Assembly: GCA_025716815.1 (NCBI GenBank)
Contig: JAIXMN010000001.1
Coordinates: forward strand, 558,001-622,000
Length of the DNA stretch: 64,000 bases
Direction: 5' to 3'
Source: Dichotomocladium elegans
Lineage: Eukaryota > Mucoromycota > Mucoromycetes > Mucorales > Lichtheimiaceae
A program made the position numbers and the translations under genes. Position 1 is the stretch's first letter. Each line of letters starts with the position of its first letter. The notes under the pieces are model-generated. The model searched no databases. It had not been told where the DNA came from and worked only from the letters and a program-made list of their open reading frames with translations. Below are positions 31,287-43,512 of this stretch, in pieces.

Positions 31287-31649
31287 CAGGATTTTCAAGA
31301 AGAAGTTTGCCACAGAATTTAGTTGTTCGTATAGACTGTCTAGGTTTTTCGTTTTTTTGCTTCAAATTCAAATACAAATTTTAGTATTTCGTTGCTATCC
31401 TTTTGTCAAATTTAAAGGCAATAGCAGCAAGAACATTTCAATCAAGGCTATAGATCAGTCTTCCTTCTCCTCTTTTTACACCAGAATAGTTTTGGGAGGC
31501 CAACCATTTATGTTTCATTCTAATTTCAAAGGAAGAAGAGAAACGAAATACTAAAATTTGTATTCGAACTTGAAGCAAAAAAAACGAAAAACCTAGACGG
31601 TCTATACCAATAACCAGATTTTGTGGCAAACTTCTTCTTGAAAATCCTG
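31287..31649. mobile_element. MITE (CAGGATTTTC family), copy 1, in H1
   Basis: 363 bp with ~100-bp near-perfect terminal inverted repeats starting CAGGATTTTCAAGAAGAA, flanked by TA on both sides. The unfilled site in H2 (about 38782) has a single TA. A TA duplication and these ends fit a Tc1/mariner-type non-autonomous element. It codes for nothing. Confidence 0.92.
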
Positions 31650-31783
31650 TAAGAACTGATACTTGACAAAGCTCCTTTGAATGTTGATATTTATATGAAA
31701 GCCAAGACTTTTTCTTGTGCAAGTGTGGCTGCACACTGATTGTACGCCACTATTGATTGCTATTATTATCCATGCTGCGGCTG

Positions 31784-32417
31784 TGTCGCGGATGCAGAGC
31801 AGATAGACAAGAAAGTGTAGCGCAGGAACAAGACATGAGAACAGAAGGCAGGCACAGACCGAGAATGGGTTGGCAGTGAGAGTGCTGGCAATGGAGTAGA
31901 GGGAAAGATCAGGAACTACTCTAGAGAACAATACTATACTACTAACCAGAATTGTGCCTGACAGAAAAGAATCAAGACAAGACAGGACAAGAGATGGAGG
32001 ACAAGACAAGAACTACACTACGGGGGGTGGGTGTTAGGTACTCCCAATCACACAGCATGCACCAATTCGGATAGCTACCAGGAACAAGGCAGAGTCCAAG
32101 AGGCAGGACAAAGCATAGGTATGGATCGATAGACTGGATAGACAGAGAACTGATGACCAGGGATGATATATGACGAAGGATATTCTGATGATATTTTATT
32201 ATAACAAATACGAGGGTATTTATACTAGATCTTATGGGAGAGGCGTATGGGATATATTGAGGTTTGTTGCAATGACTTGAAGAATTAATAAATGTAGACG
32301 GAGTAATAAATGCAATCGACCAAAATTAATGCAACCAGGACAATAAATGCATTCGTGAAAGGGGTACCCAGGGTAAGGGGCGAACGCTCTCGAATAATCC
32401 CATTTTGGGTCATGACA
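31784..32417. mobile_element. Solo LTR, family D, in H1
   Basis: TGTCGCGGATGC to GGGTCATGACA, 634 bp, flanked by GGCTG at 31779-31783 and 32418-32422. The unfilled site in H2 near 38920 reads TGCGGCTGCATGTATG with one GGCTG. A second copy of the family lies at 39423-40072. Confidence 0.95.
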
Positions 32418-32608
32418 GGCTGCATATATGAATTCAGTGGAGGAAATATGCCAAGATATCACATTCCCCAGAACCTTTTCATTGGTGTTCCTTTTTATTT
32501 TCCAAAAGAATAGACAATATCATTTTGATGCATGCCATCCAATTTTTTTGGGAAAATGACCATGTCTTTGCCACATGCCCCGACCTGCAACTCCTTCAGC
32601 TGCACTTA

Positions 32609-32973
32609 CAGGATTTTCAAGAAGAAGTTTGCCACAAATTTTTGTTGTTCATATAGACTGTCTAGGTTTTTCGTTTTTTTGGCTTCAAATTCGAATTCAA
32701 GTTTTAGTATTTCGTATCTCTTCTTTGTTTGAAATTTGTATGAAACATAAAGGCTTAGCTTCCAAAAACTATTCTGGTGTAAAAAGAAGCTAAGGAAAAC
32801 TTAGCTATAACCTTAACTGAGACTTCTTGCTGCTATTGCCTTTAAATTTTGACTAAAAGATAGCAACGAAATACTAAAATTTGTATTCGAATTTGAAGTA
32901 AAAAAAAACGAAAAACCTGGACGGCTTATACCAATAACCAAATTTTGAGGCAAAGTTCTTCTTGAAAATCCTG
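32609..32973. mobile_element. MITE (CAGGATTTTC family), copy 2, in H1
   Basis: 365 bp, same long inverted repeats, TA at 32607-32608 and 32974-32975. H2 near 39104 carries the uninterrupted flanks (GCACTTGTGGAGG, a TG at the target). More diverged than copy 1. Confidence 0.92.
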
Positions 32974-33412
32974 TATGGAGGCACATGTGAAGGTTGCAAG
33001 GGAAAGAGACTATTGGTCGAAGGGGATGATCATGGGACTAAAGAAAATATCCACCACAGGCAACTCCAAGAAAAGGACCATTTTGACCAATGGGAAAACC
33101 AAAATGCTCGCGGAATCTCAATGTTAATCCAACAAAAAGCAACAAAAAGCAAAACATCAGACTCCGTCAGGACCACATAACACAACGAAACCGGCCTGAA
33201 AAATTGGCGAATCAGATCAGTCAAAAAGTAAGCTAAACCCCGCTGGAATTACCATATACTGGTTTTATTACGTCATAATTAGCTTTCTATCTACCCCCCT
33301 CAATTAATATGGCTTGGACGAGCCTCCAGCCTCTTTCGCCCGTCTGCTGACTGAGCCCCTGCGCTGCGCTCCGTGTCAGTCGCTTCCTGGGCTACAGAGA
33401 ATTCGGCTCGCT

Positions 33413-33428
33413 GGGGGGTAAACCCCCC
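33413..33428. repeat. Helitron H2 3' hairpin
   Basis: GGGGGGTAAACCCCCC, a 6-bp stem with a 4-nt loop in the 3' region of H2; counterpart of 24810-24824 in H1. Confidence 0.65.
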
Positions 33429-33615
33429 TAGACCCCCCGTACGTGTCGTGGAGAATAGATTTTTGCTTTGTGGCGCAAGTTGGTTACACGGGACAGGTCT
33501 TGGTTTTTATTATTATTGACGAAAAAGAAAGGAACGGTAGAAGGGCATAGGTGAATGAATGGAGAAAAAAGTTGGCGTCATAAGTAAAAAGGAACGGTAT
33601 GGGCATAGTTAATGT

Positions 33616-36600
33616 TTATATAGAGGTCGACTGGCGGAGAAGAACCTCGGGATACACCACATTCGCTGTTGCGGGGTGGGTAGCTGTCATATCACCATAT
33701 ACTGCCACGTGCAGGTTGTCAGGGTTTGTTGCTCGTGACAGTGCGACATACAATTGCCCGTGTGCGAATACTGGTTCTCGAAGGTGGATACCAACACGGG
33801 ACAGTGTTTGGCCTTGCGCTTTATGGATGGTCATGGCAAACGCAGGACGAACAGGCAATTGGCGACGACACAGGACAAATGGCATTTCGCCGTCTTTAGT
33901 GCATAGGTTGATCCGAGGCAGAATGTGCTCCATGCTCTGCGGTCCGTGAGCAATGGCTTTGACGGCAATTGAATGATCCATAAGCCTTGTAAGGATGACC
34001 TTGGTACCATTGCAGAGGCCTGCTCCAGGATCGAGATTTCGCAACAACACCAAAGGCATACCGACCTTTAACCTCAAGCAGTGTGGAGGGACCCCTGCAG
34101 AATTAAGGCTGTTGAGGAACTCTGGGGGGTAACTTGCAGCGGCTACATCGGGGTCTTCAGCGTCGATGATGCGGTCGTGCGAATGGTACTCTCTGCTTCC
34201 ACCAGGAAAGATACTGAAAGCCTTGTTGTTAATATCGTCAACATCGGCATTCTTGGTGGCAAGGATAGCACCATCGCGGAATTGGACAGACGGCTGATTG
34301 GAGAGGCGGATTGATGGGTAAATGGCATCGATGAGATCCATGCTGTCGTTTGCATCAATACGCCACTGTTGCGGAATCTCGAAACTTTCCTGGTAGGGTG
34401 GCCGGCCGTCACCAACAGCAAGAAGCAGGTCAGCAAATGCAGCGGCTTGAGGTCCTGCATTCTGCACTCGCATGTTGATGTTCAGATGCAGAACACGAAC
34501 ATGGGGCCAGAACGTAGTGCGCTGGATGGTATTTGCGACGACCTCTGGGCGTGTGCCGTTCTTGAGGACTGGAAGCAGTTGGCGAAAGTCGCCACCGAAA
34601 ACAACCACTTTGCCACCAAAAGGGACGTGTTCGCAGGCAGGGTCAACTGCGCCCATAATGTCCTTGAGTGTCTTGTCTACGGCCTCAAAGGAATACTTGC
34701 CGCCCATAACAGCCTCATCCCAAACGATCAGGGAAGCATGTCGAATGAGATGGGCGTGTGCACTGGTCAGGCTGATGCTGCAGGTACTTGTTTCGTCAGG
34801 GTCGAGCGGGATCTTGAAGCGGCTGTGAGCCGTGCGGCCACCGGGAAGCAGGATTGCGGCAATGCCAGAAGAGGCGACAGGCAAAGCAATCTCCTGTTGA
34901 GAGCGCACATGCGTCAGGAGAGCCTTGAACACTTGAGACTTTCCAGTACCACCAGGGCCATTGATGAAGAATAGCCGGGGTACATGGGGGTCGCTGGATT
35001 GCTCAGCAATTGACGTGATAATGGCATCATACGCAGCTCTCTGGTCATCATTGAGAGTGTGAACCAATTCGGTATTTTGGAGGGCTTGTTCGTATTGGTC
35101 ATACTGCGTATGTTCTGCATGGATCAGAACCTGGGTTGGTGGCACGGACTCTTCGAGAGTGTCTCGGCATTCCTGAGGCAGGGTCGGAAAATCCGAGAGT
35201 CGACGGCCTGACGCTTGCATGATTGAATCAATGGCACCAAGAGTGCGCTGATAGATGGCATCTAGATCTTGTTGCTGCAGGTCCTGGTCATTGGGCATAT
35301 TATGGATCCGTCGGAACTCGAAGAAGTAATTATCCGCCATTCGTTCGCGATAAGTGTTCCAGAGCTTCAACGGGTCAGCAGGAGAGCTATGGATCAAGAT
35401 GCAGACAAAAAGCGCACGCAATGATGCCGGCGAAGCAATAAGCGATGCCTCAGCCATACAGCGTTCCCACTCATCGTCTGATTCCAGGTAGCCTCTTGCA
35501 AGTGCAGCAGCCTGGAAGGTTGGGTGTGGAGCACCATCCCCATTCGCGAGTAGATCGTCAAAGCTTGTTGGTCCCGGATTTTTTGCAAGAGTAAGCGAGG
35601 CAGTAGAGTGACATATTGGACGGTGATGCAAAGTATATGCGTGATACTACGTTCGCGACTTCTTGCCGCTCTCTCCGTCTCCACTCGCGGTTGCTGCTGT
35701 CCCAGGTGTAGAAACGGGGTATGTCGGGATACAGGAGGGTGGCAGCGAATGGGTCGTGGGAGCAAAGGCTAAAAAAGGCGAGGAGCTTGGTGCCTGATCT
35801 TGCAGCATGACGTGCGGCGTTTAGCTCTTCAAGGACATTGACTGGTGGAATGTGACATATTGCTGCTCAGGTAAATGAATATCTAAGCGTATGACTGCTG
35901 GGCTATGAAAATGCACGTCGAACTTGAGTGTCCGCCAGATTGCTTCACAGGGTCCGATGTATCTCGCATCAAGGTACTCTTGGATTTCGTCCACATCCAC
36001 AGGAGCAGGAGAGCAGGAGCAGGAGCAGAGCCAGAGTCAGAGTCAGCGTCAGTGTCAACGTCAGCGTCAGCATCAGAGGAAGATACTATAGGAAATTTGG
36101 GTGTTTAATATACGTAATTTTCGGATATTATAATACCTTTTTTCCTACATTGAGAGGCAGAGGCAGAGGCAGAGGCAGAAGCAGTGACAGGCAGTACAGT
36201 TGTAGAGGCAACGGCCTCAGAAACTTGGCTGCGAGATATCACGACCTGAGCTCTGTCCGTTCCCTTTGTAATGTACTTGCAAATATATTTTACTGCCCGG
36301 GTGCTGGTGCAGATCTCCACATTGATATGCGCGTCGTATTTGTGGCTGAGATATGGGTTATATGGAATAACCCATCGATTGTCAACAATCATGTCCCGAT
36401 TTGGAATAAGGTACCCTTGGTTGGGAGTCTCCCGTCTGCGATACACTGGATTTCCATCTCCAGTCACACGCGTTTGGCCGCAATACCTCTTTGGGAACTT
36501 CTTCTCGCACTGGCCCGTTCGTTCACAGCAAGGCTGCCTACTGTTAAACTGTCCGCAAGTCCGTGGATCATGGTCGATGTGACTGTCCGATAAAGCATGG

Positions 36601-38423
36601 GGTGGACCTCGGGATCCGGCAACTCTGCGCAAACAAATTCATCATATTTGGCTACGGTCTCTGGGCGATCATCCTCTCGCAAGATGAAAAGCATATGGAC
36701 GTGCGGCAGACCACGCTTTTGAAACTCGACTGTCCCGATATAGCCTTCGACATGACCAAAGATTTCACCGTCGATAATATGGGCAATGAGCTCCTTCATC
36801 TTGATGTTGAAGACTCGGAGCAGATGTCGGGTCGGTCTGGGCCTTCTGACCAGGGAGAAGCTCGTTGACAATCTCGGGCCATTTCGGATTGCAAGTAAAC
36901 GTGATGAAAAGGGTCCGGTCGCCCAGCTGGTGAACGATAGCCAAGCTGTCTTGCATTGCCTGCTTCATGTAACGCGGACTGCCAGTGAAGCTTGAAGGCA
37001 AAATGGTCCGTTGGCCAAGCTGTCGAGGATCTGCATTATCTACCATGCCACTGTAGAGCTCTCGCCGAAGATCATCCTGGTTGCGTCGAAAATACTCCAG
37101 GCGGCTGCCCTCGATCCGCGCATAGTTATCCACCACGAATTGCTGAAACAGCCTGCCAAAGTAGTGGTGGTACGTATGCCGTGGTCCTTCTCGAATCATG
37201 AGCATATATGCAGTGTATTCACGCAGCGTGATGCTTATGGTATTGCCGTCGGTGGTCTGACTTTGCATTGCAGGATACCATCCCTCGTCTGCAAATGGAT
37301 GCATGAGGACATAGTGAAGTGGAACGTAGGCCGGGTGAAGTGAGCTAATCCTCTGGAGGCCTCCTGTGGCGCGGTCAGCGAGAACAATAGCATGAGTGTC
37401 GACAGTGCCATCCGTTGTTCTCTCAACAACCAATGCAGCAACCTCGGGAGTAGACTGTGGGTCGTAACGTCTTCCCATCCGGTGTGCAGGGCGAATGACA
37501 GCGCGAAGTGATCCAAAAGGCTCGTCGTGATAGCGCTCAAAAGCAGACATAAATGTCTGCGCATAGGGGTTGTCGCGCATCATGATGGTTTGGAGGAGTT
37601 CGATGGTGTCTCTGTTGAGGTCTGCAAAGAGTGACGTTCTTCTTGCCAGCTGCTCATCAGGGTCCGTAAAGTATATTTGCGAGAAGGAAGGCGGATAAGT
37701 GGTGCCTGCACGCAGTGTTCCCATGCGATGATACATTGTGCCGTTGATCTGGTATGTTGAAACGCCGTTTAAGCCATTGGCCAGTTCTCGATCGTGGTTG
37801 TCCTGGACGGATGCAAAGGAAAAGGCATTATTATAAGCGCGGATTAACTTGCGGAAATCCTTGGAAGCATCATCTGTCCCTGTCAGAAGCGCAATGATCT
37901 CTGGCAATGGGGCGCGAGGCAGAGTAAGCTGGATGGATCCACTTGTGCAACACAGCCCAAAGCGTGGATTGGTAACAGACGAATTGGTGAGGCGCTCGTG
38001 GATCCACATTTTCGCGTGGCAGAATGGACACTCTGCAGACATCCGTTCAAAGATGTGGCGTCGGTGCTGTTGCCCCTCAGTGTAACAGATGTTTGGGCCG
38101 AAAATATGCGCAGGCTCAAATGGGTCTCGTCTTGCAATGCGGTACTGAGGATTATTGTTGTTATGGAATGGGCATTGGCGGGAAGATGAACGTCGATGAG
38201 ATGGGGAACCGCATCAAGTGCAGGGAGGATGAGCAGGATGGGCACCAGCAGCAGCAGCAACAGCAGATGGATGGCCAGCCAAGGCAGTATTCCCTTTACA
38301 AAAAGTCAGCAAAAATTTCAGAGCTATCAGCGTTATTATTATGTTTAGCTGCAATACCTTGCTGGCGCCGAGTGTTCCCAGGGCAATCACGATGAGTTGA
38401 TCGGCGATGGGTGGTTGAGCCAC
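33616..38423 (-). pseudogene. Helitron H2 Rep-helicase, frameshifted
   Basis: Zinc finger start (CGSTTHRRSTHRDC, about 38420), CHAK-type second finger (MSAECPFCHAKMW from 38042), Rep with LFITFTCNPKWPEI and RGLPHVHMLFIL, the two-tyrosine motif KYICKYITKGTDRA (about 36270), a Ser/Ala/Asp-rich linker, and the helicase (NGPGGTGKSQVF, VWDEAVMGGKYSF, GGDFRQLLP, AFAMTIHKAQGQ, LYVALSRAT, stop at 33616). Frame changes near 36830-36870 and 36600 in Rep and near 35600 in the helicase disable it. Better preserved than H1: the last 671 codons are open and the catalytic tyrosines remain. Confidence 0.92.
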
Positions 38424-39422
38424 ATGTAGGACAGGAAGGAGAGGCAGACATTTGGGTTGTAGAATCCTAGGGATGCCTTGATATCAGCGGCTGCAAACAT
38501 AAAATCGGGTAATTCAAGAAATACATACATCAGTAGGTTCAGCCCTCGGACGAACTCTATGGCTGTTTAAGGGTCAGTCAGCAAAATTTGTATGCAGATG
38601 GGTGGAAGAGCCACAAATGCAAGTTCTTGTTCGGGGCTCATCACCCTTGATCCAGAAGAATGATTAGCGGATAATAATGTCAAATTTAAAGAATAAAGTT
38701 ACCATTTCTTTGGATTCGTAAAGCAGTTGTCTTTTTTCAAATATGTAGAATATATATACAGTAGATAGTAACAGAATGATGATAAGAGCTGATACTTGAC
38801 AAAGCTCCTCTGAATATTGATATTTATATATGAAAGCCAAGACTTTTTTTTTCTTTTGCAAATGTGGCTGCAAAATGATTGCACGCCATTATTGATTGCC
38901 ATTCTTGTCCATGCTGCGGCTGCATGTATGAATTCCGTGGAGGAAATATACCAAGATATCATATTCCCGAGGATCTTTCTCATTGGTGTCCCTTTTTATT
39001 TTCCAAAAGAATAGATAATACCACTTTGATGCATGTGATCCCTTTTTTGGGAATATGACCACGTCTTTGCCACGTTTCCTGAAGTGCAACCCCTTCAGCA
39101 GCACTTGTGGAGGCACATGTGAAGGTTGCAAAAGAAAAGGCTATTGGTCAAAGGGGATGATCATGGGACTAAAGAAAATACCCACCACAGGCAACTCCAA
39201 GAAAAGGACCATTTTGGCCAATGGGAAAACAAAATGCTCGCGGAATTTCAATGCTAATCCAACAAAAAGCAACAAAAATCAACAAAAATCAAAACCTCAG
39301 ACTCCGTCAGGACCACGTAACACAACGAAATCGGCCCGAACAATTGGCGAATCAAATCAGTCAAAAAGTAAGCTAAACCCCGCTGGAATTACCATATATT
39401 GGTTTTATTACGTCATAATTAG

Positions 39423-40072
39423 TGTCAGAATATAACTGGCGGTAGTCTAGATAACAGGACTTGCGCTCGGACAGAGGACAGGATAAGAGGAAGGCACGGA
39501 CTAGGAACTGGAAGATAGCAGTAATGCTGGTAATGGAATAAAGTGGAAAGATCAGGAAGCTATTCTAAAATCAACGCTAGTACTACTAACCAGAAGTATG
39601 CCAGATGGCAGATCAAAACAAGACAAGAAGAGAACAGGAAGCAAGTCAAGAGCTAGACTAAAGGGGTGGGTGTTAGGTACTTTCCATTACGCAGCATACA
39701 CCAAGTCGGATAACTACCAGGAACAAGGCAGAGCTGGAGAGGCGTGACAAGACGGATCAGATACTTCGGGATAAGAGCAGAAACGGTTTACAGGACAGGA
39801 CCGAGGCTTGACCAGGACAAGGTAAGTGGTTCTTGGTAATTGTGACAATAATCTGATGATATTTATTAGGACAAACTATTGCAGTATTTATACTAGCTAT
39901 GATGTGTAGGACCAGAGTTCAGATAGCCTTGGATGTTGAGATACTGACTGGAAATTAATAAATGCAGTCGATAGATTGGGGAATTGGCCGGGAAGCAAAT
40001 TAATGCAATGAGGGTGTCCATTGCATGAATGAAAATGCACGACCCTAAATGATTCCCAATTTGGTCATGACA
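39423..40072. mobile_element. Solo LTR, family D, in the H2 5' region
   Basis: TGTCAGAATATAAC to TTGGTCATGACA, 650 bp, flanked by ATTAG at 39418-39422 and 40073-40077. Aligns with 31784-32417 (shared GGGGTGGGTGTTAGGTACT). The H1 flank at 33285 reads through the site. Confidence 0.94.
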
Positions 40073-40113
40073 ATTAGCTAGCTAACTACCGTCCTTAAAT
40101 AAAAAGGCTAGGA

Positions 40114-40369
40114 TATCCCAGACCTGTCTCAGGACGCAGTTATAATCACAAGGGTAAATGATGAACTTCTTTATCAACCTTTTAACTGGCCCACCGCCCT
40201 GGGAGACTGGCTAGATGATTATCCACACCCAGCCTCCAGAGTGACCGTTTTGATAAGCACTTCTTATAAATAGGCCCATTGTTGGCACTTAATAAAAAAC
40301 AATCCTTTTGCGAGTCACACAGAATCATATTCTGACTCTTTTTATTCTTAAAAACCCCTTGATTCTACA
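40114..40369 (+). mobile_element. LTR, family B, truncated by the H2 end
   Basis: Matches the second two-thirds of the 30411-30793 LTR (from the TATCC..GACCTG block to CTTGATTCTACA). Its missing first part would have to lie beyond H2/H1, but is not at the H1 3' flank. Confidence 0.88.
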
Positions 40370-40396
40370 CTAGTTTTGAAATGTGGTGGGCATGGG

Positions 40397-40851
40397 TGTC
40401 GCATAGGTGATTGCAAGAGCACCAATGAAGTGAATATCCATGGCAATGACGTAAAGAACTGGAACAACCACAATACAGAAACACGACTCAGCCAAGGGAA
40501 ACACGACCATACATAGCCACTAGATCCATATCCACAGTCTTTTCTCCTCTATTTTTTCCCACTGGGTTTTTTGAGGTTTTACCGACGTGAGGATGGTCTG
40601 GGATTCAGCTACAGGAACGAACGAAAAGTTTTTCTATGACTTGTCAAGTACCGCACCCCAACAACTCCTCTTATGGAAATTTCCAGGACAATTGACCCAT
40701 GTCAATCGGGCGGAATCTATTTTACCCATAACAATATATAAACAACTATGTAGTGTAGGAGTAAACAGACAGAAGAATTTTTCTTTCTATTAAAAACACC
40801 TCCAAGAGTCACATTGTACTTTGACAGTCCCTACAAACCTTATTTACCACA
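40397..40851. mobile_element. Solo LTR, family A, inverted
   Basis: TGTCGCATAGGTGATT to CTTATTTACCACA, 455 bp, flanked by ATGGG at 40392-40396 and 40852-40856. The reverse complement shares the TCACGTCGGTAAAACCTC block with 3530-3910. A 68-codon frame inside it recurs in the copy at 43513 but is only conserved LTR sequence. Confidence 0.93.
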
Positions 40852-40856
40852 ATGGG

Positions 40857-42639
40857 TGCAAAATTAAATTGTTCAGCTTGCGACTGTCACCCAGCCACAA
40901 CCATAGGCATGACTACCTAGTCTGAAGCCATTGAGCCAGACATCAAAGCGTTCCAAATGGCTCCCACGTCAGCAATTATACCACTTCGCCTTCTATGGAT
41001 CAAACCCTCCAACTCTTTTAATTCCTATTGGGATTTTCTGTTCTTTGATGCTTAATTTTTTGCTACAACTGCTAATGTCATCTTAAAATCAACTTTGGTT
41101 TTCACCTTTCTCCATTCTGACAGTATTGCCTAATGGCCATATTCTTTCCAATTTCGCTCTATTGATGTGTTTAAATACATCTCCTGAATTCAGAATTACA
41201 GATTATGGATTGAAGTGGTGTAGATCCAGATTGGATCCAATCTAATCAAGATCTGTCAATCAGAAACTGTAGAAAAAAGCAACCAGTAAAGAGCAGCCTC
41301 AGGAGATAGACATTGCTCTTTCAAACGTTTATTATTACTGCTATATCTTCTATCTCCTCTTAACAGAACCATTTAACTGCTTGAATGGTACATTATCCAT
41401 TGTCTGAATGTGGATGCTCGAACAGCCCCTTTTTTGAGAAACCCTACTGGGAAAATATGAACCATCCCTAATTTTGGGCGACTGTATGACCGACCTAAAA
41501 ATATGTGAAAATAAAAGCAGACCATAAACTTGGTTGTCAGCTTGCTTTTTTTTCTTGAAGCCCCCACGTGATCTGGTGCTAGGGAATCCCGATGAATGAA
41601 AAAATGATGATGTCTTTTACCTGCATATTTTCTTCCCAGCATCACCCATCCCAACCCGTCTCCAGAGATATTGACACACTCATATCAAAGAATGAGTTTG
41701 GCGTCAGGGGTTGCCAGGCTATTGAATTTTAGATCTCGTTCAACTGTAAAGTAGTGGTATGATTACTACTTGCTAAAACCGGTGGCACTATGCGACCGCC
41801 GTATTGAACCGATTTGGGAAAGTGCAGCAACTGGCATTTGAACGGGCCATCCTAGCACTACAAATACCGCATCAGCGAAGTCCAACGATTGGAGTGACAA
41901 AACTGAGTAGATGAATGGCTGTGATAATTTTATTGCCGACGCTAGTGTGCGCAAAGATATTTTTTTGGTTTAAAGTGGAGTGCGCTACTTTTTGCGGTTG
42001 CTATGGTAACAGTAAATTTTCACGTGATTTCCGGCTATTGCCATAGCAACTTCCGAGATCCTATGGCAACCGGGAGTTGCTATAGGAACAGCCGGCAGTC
42101 ACGTGAAAATTTACTGTTACCATAGCAACTGCGAATTTATTTGAATAGTCGGTAAAACACTAAAATATATGGGCGCATAACCGGAATCCGTCTATCTTTG
42201 CTTCCGCAGCTTCAGTAATCCCGAGCAGATGATTACACTATAGTAGTGCTCATTATATTGAGATGGCAGCCAATGCTTGCTCCCAACAGGTGCCTTTAGC
42301 GGCTGATGGGGCTACTTTATCCCCTGAGGCGATGCGAAGTGCTCTTCGGTGCAGAACGCCGGTCCTATAACGTTATCGGACGTATACTGGAAGAGTGATA
42401 TTCAGATGAGCTAATTTGAAGTTGGCTTGATTAGCCTTATTAACAATTGTGGTTTGCCCAGAACTGTTACAGTCTGCTGTGAATATATAATATTCATACC
42501 TAAACCAACGTAGGGTGTTCTGCATTGATTGATTATAAGCAGTTGTAGTGACGCTATATTTTTGCCCCTACTGTAGCTCAATGATGTCTTTTCAACTGTA
42601 ATTACAGAATTTTCAATAAAGGTTGGGTTTGCTATTCAC
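40857..42639. other. No gene recognised; contains a palindromic element
   Basis: Almost 1.8 kb of A/T-rich sequence with short frames only (for example 41373-41654 minus). Apart from the inverted repeat at 41997-42129 nothing matches other parts of the window. It may be decayed transposon DNA. Confidence 0.45.
41997..42129. repeat. Fold-back element: 31-bp perfect inverted repeat, each arm with CACGTG
   Basis: Arms 41997-42027 and 42099-42129 are exact reverse complements and include GTTGCTATGGTAAC and TCACGTGA. The 71-bp centre is itself imperfectly palindromic (CCGGCTATTGCCATAGCAAC against GTTGCTATAGGAACAGCCGG). TGCG abuts both outer ends (41993-41996, 42130-42133). Probably a very short MITE; CACGTG is also an E-box, so a binding site role is possible. 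Confidence 0.7.
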
Positions 42640-42830
42640 ACACCACACCCAAACTGTGTTTATTCAGCTTAGGACTGCATGAATATTGCTGACAAATGTT
42701 TCAAAAAATACACTACCATGCACTGTAGAGAGTGGGTCAGTTTCTGTGACGCATGTTTTTAATTAAAGAAAGCTGTTTGAATGCAGGCAATTGCTACTAC
42801 AACCTTCCATCATTGTCATATCAACAACTA
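42640..42830 (-). mobile_element. MULE-OTU 3' end remnant
   Basis: Aligns loosely with the sequence between the OTU stop and the terminus of MULE1 (about 53000-53200, reversed) and with 17030-17170: shared GTCAGTTTCTGT, GCATGTTTTT and GGCAATTGCTA blocks. Old and diverged. Confidence 0.6.
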
Positions 42831-42874
42831 TTCTGCTTACCTGACAGCAGTGTCCTGGGTTTATACAGGGCATC
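42831..42874 (+). repeat. Edge of an inverted family-B LTR
   Basis: CTTACCTGACAGCAGTGTCC and the next ~20 nt match the start of the plus-oriented LTR at 30430-30475. It lies head to head with the left LTR of Gypsy2, so Gypsy2's left end sits in an older family-B LTR. Confidence 0.75.
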
Positions 42875-43254
42875 TGTGGAATCAAGGGGTTTTAAGAATA
42901 AAAAGAGTCAGAATATGATTCTGTGTGACTCGCAAAAGGATTGTTGTTTATTAAGTGCCAATAATGGGCCTATTTATAAGAAGTGCTTATCAAAATGGTC
43001 ACTCTGGAGGCTGGGTGTGGATAATCATCTAGCCAGTCTCCCAGGACAGTGGACCAGCTAAAAGGTTGATAAAGTTCATCATTTACCCTTGTGATTATAA
43101 CTGCGTCCTGAGACAGGTCCAGGATATAAATTATGAATCTGGATAGCGCGAGAGTAATTATGATAATGGCACTCGAAGAGTGAAACAAAGTGTTGATGTC
43201 CCATATAATCCAGGGACACTGCTGTTAGGTAAGAAAATAGTCATGGATATGACA
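42875..43254 (-). repeat. Gypsy2 3' LTR (family B)
   Basis: TGTGGAATCAAGGGG to GGATATGACA on the + strand; preceded on the coding strand by CTGGTGGGGGGTAA. Confidence 0.93.
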
Positions 43255-43268
43255 TTACCCCCCACCAG
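43255..43268 (-). promoter_or_regulatory. Gypsy2 3' polypurine tract
   Basis: Minus strand CTGGTGGGGGGTAA directly before the LTR. Its exact copy in pol is at 54082-54096. Confidence 0.8.
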
Positions 43269-43512
43269 GTTGGATCAACCATTGATAAGTTATCAGAGCA
43301 CTAAATAATGAGTGATGGCGTTGTCTGGAAAAAACCCTTAAAGAAGTAAAAACCCTGTGGGAGAAAAAGTGAAGGGAAAAAGATGTGCCTAAGTGCATCT
43401 GTGTTTTGCCTGTCAATCAGAGCGACGTGTAGGCAGTGTATTGCGTTTATCTGGCTCTGTCATTGACGCTGTAGCCAAATGTTGCGCAGTTGCTTGATGA
43501 CTTGTGCATGGT

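Larger units (their letters stand above)
24770..33318 (-). mobile_element. Helitron H1 with six later insertions
   Basis: Rolling-circle transposon. The 3' end on the minus strand is CTAG at 24773-24770 followed by T, preceded by a GC-rich hairpin (24810-24824). The 5' end is placed at TC (33318-33317) because TCCAAGCC and the following ~45 nt align with TCCTAGCC at 40113 in H2. It carries a Rep-helicase gene (25091-30942) and about 2.4 kb of 5' non-coding sequence. It is interrupted by solo LTRs at 25472, 25878, 30411 and 31784 and MITEs at 31287 and 32609. Non-autonomous now. Confidence 0.85.
33340..40113 (-). mobile_element. Helitron H2, directly upstream of H1 (head to tail)
   Basis: Same family as H1 with homologous 5' non-coding sequence and gene. 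The 5' end TCCTAGCC at 40113 is preceded by A, as expected for insertion between A and T. The 3' end is only approximate (33319-33355); a strong hairpin GGGGGG-TAAA-CCCCCC at 33413-33428 marks its approach. One solo LTR (39423-40072) interrupts its 5' region. Tandem Helitrons can arise by repeated insertion next to a Helitron end. Confidence 0.75.

Noticed and set aside
31357..31554. Frames of the type VKFKGNSSKNISIKAI seen at 31, 60 and 62 kb
   Set aside because: They fall within the MITE copies; no start context, and broken in most copies.
40587..40793. 68-codon frame, almost identical to one at 43680-43886
   Set aside because: Both lie inside family-A LTRs; conservation reflects the repeat, not a gene.
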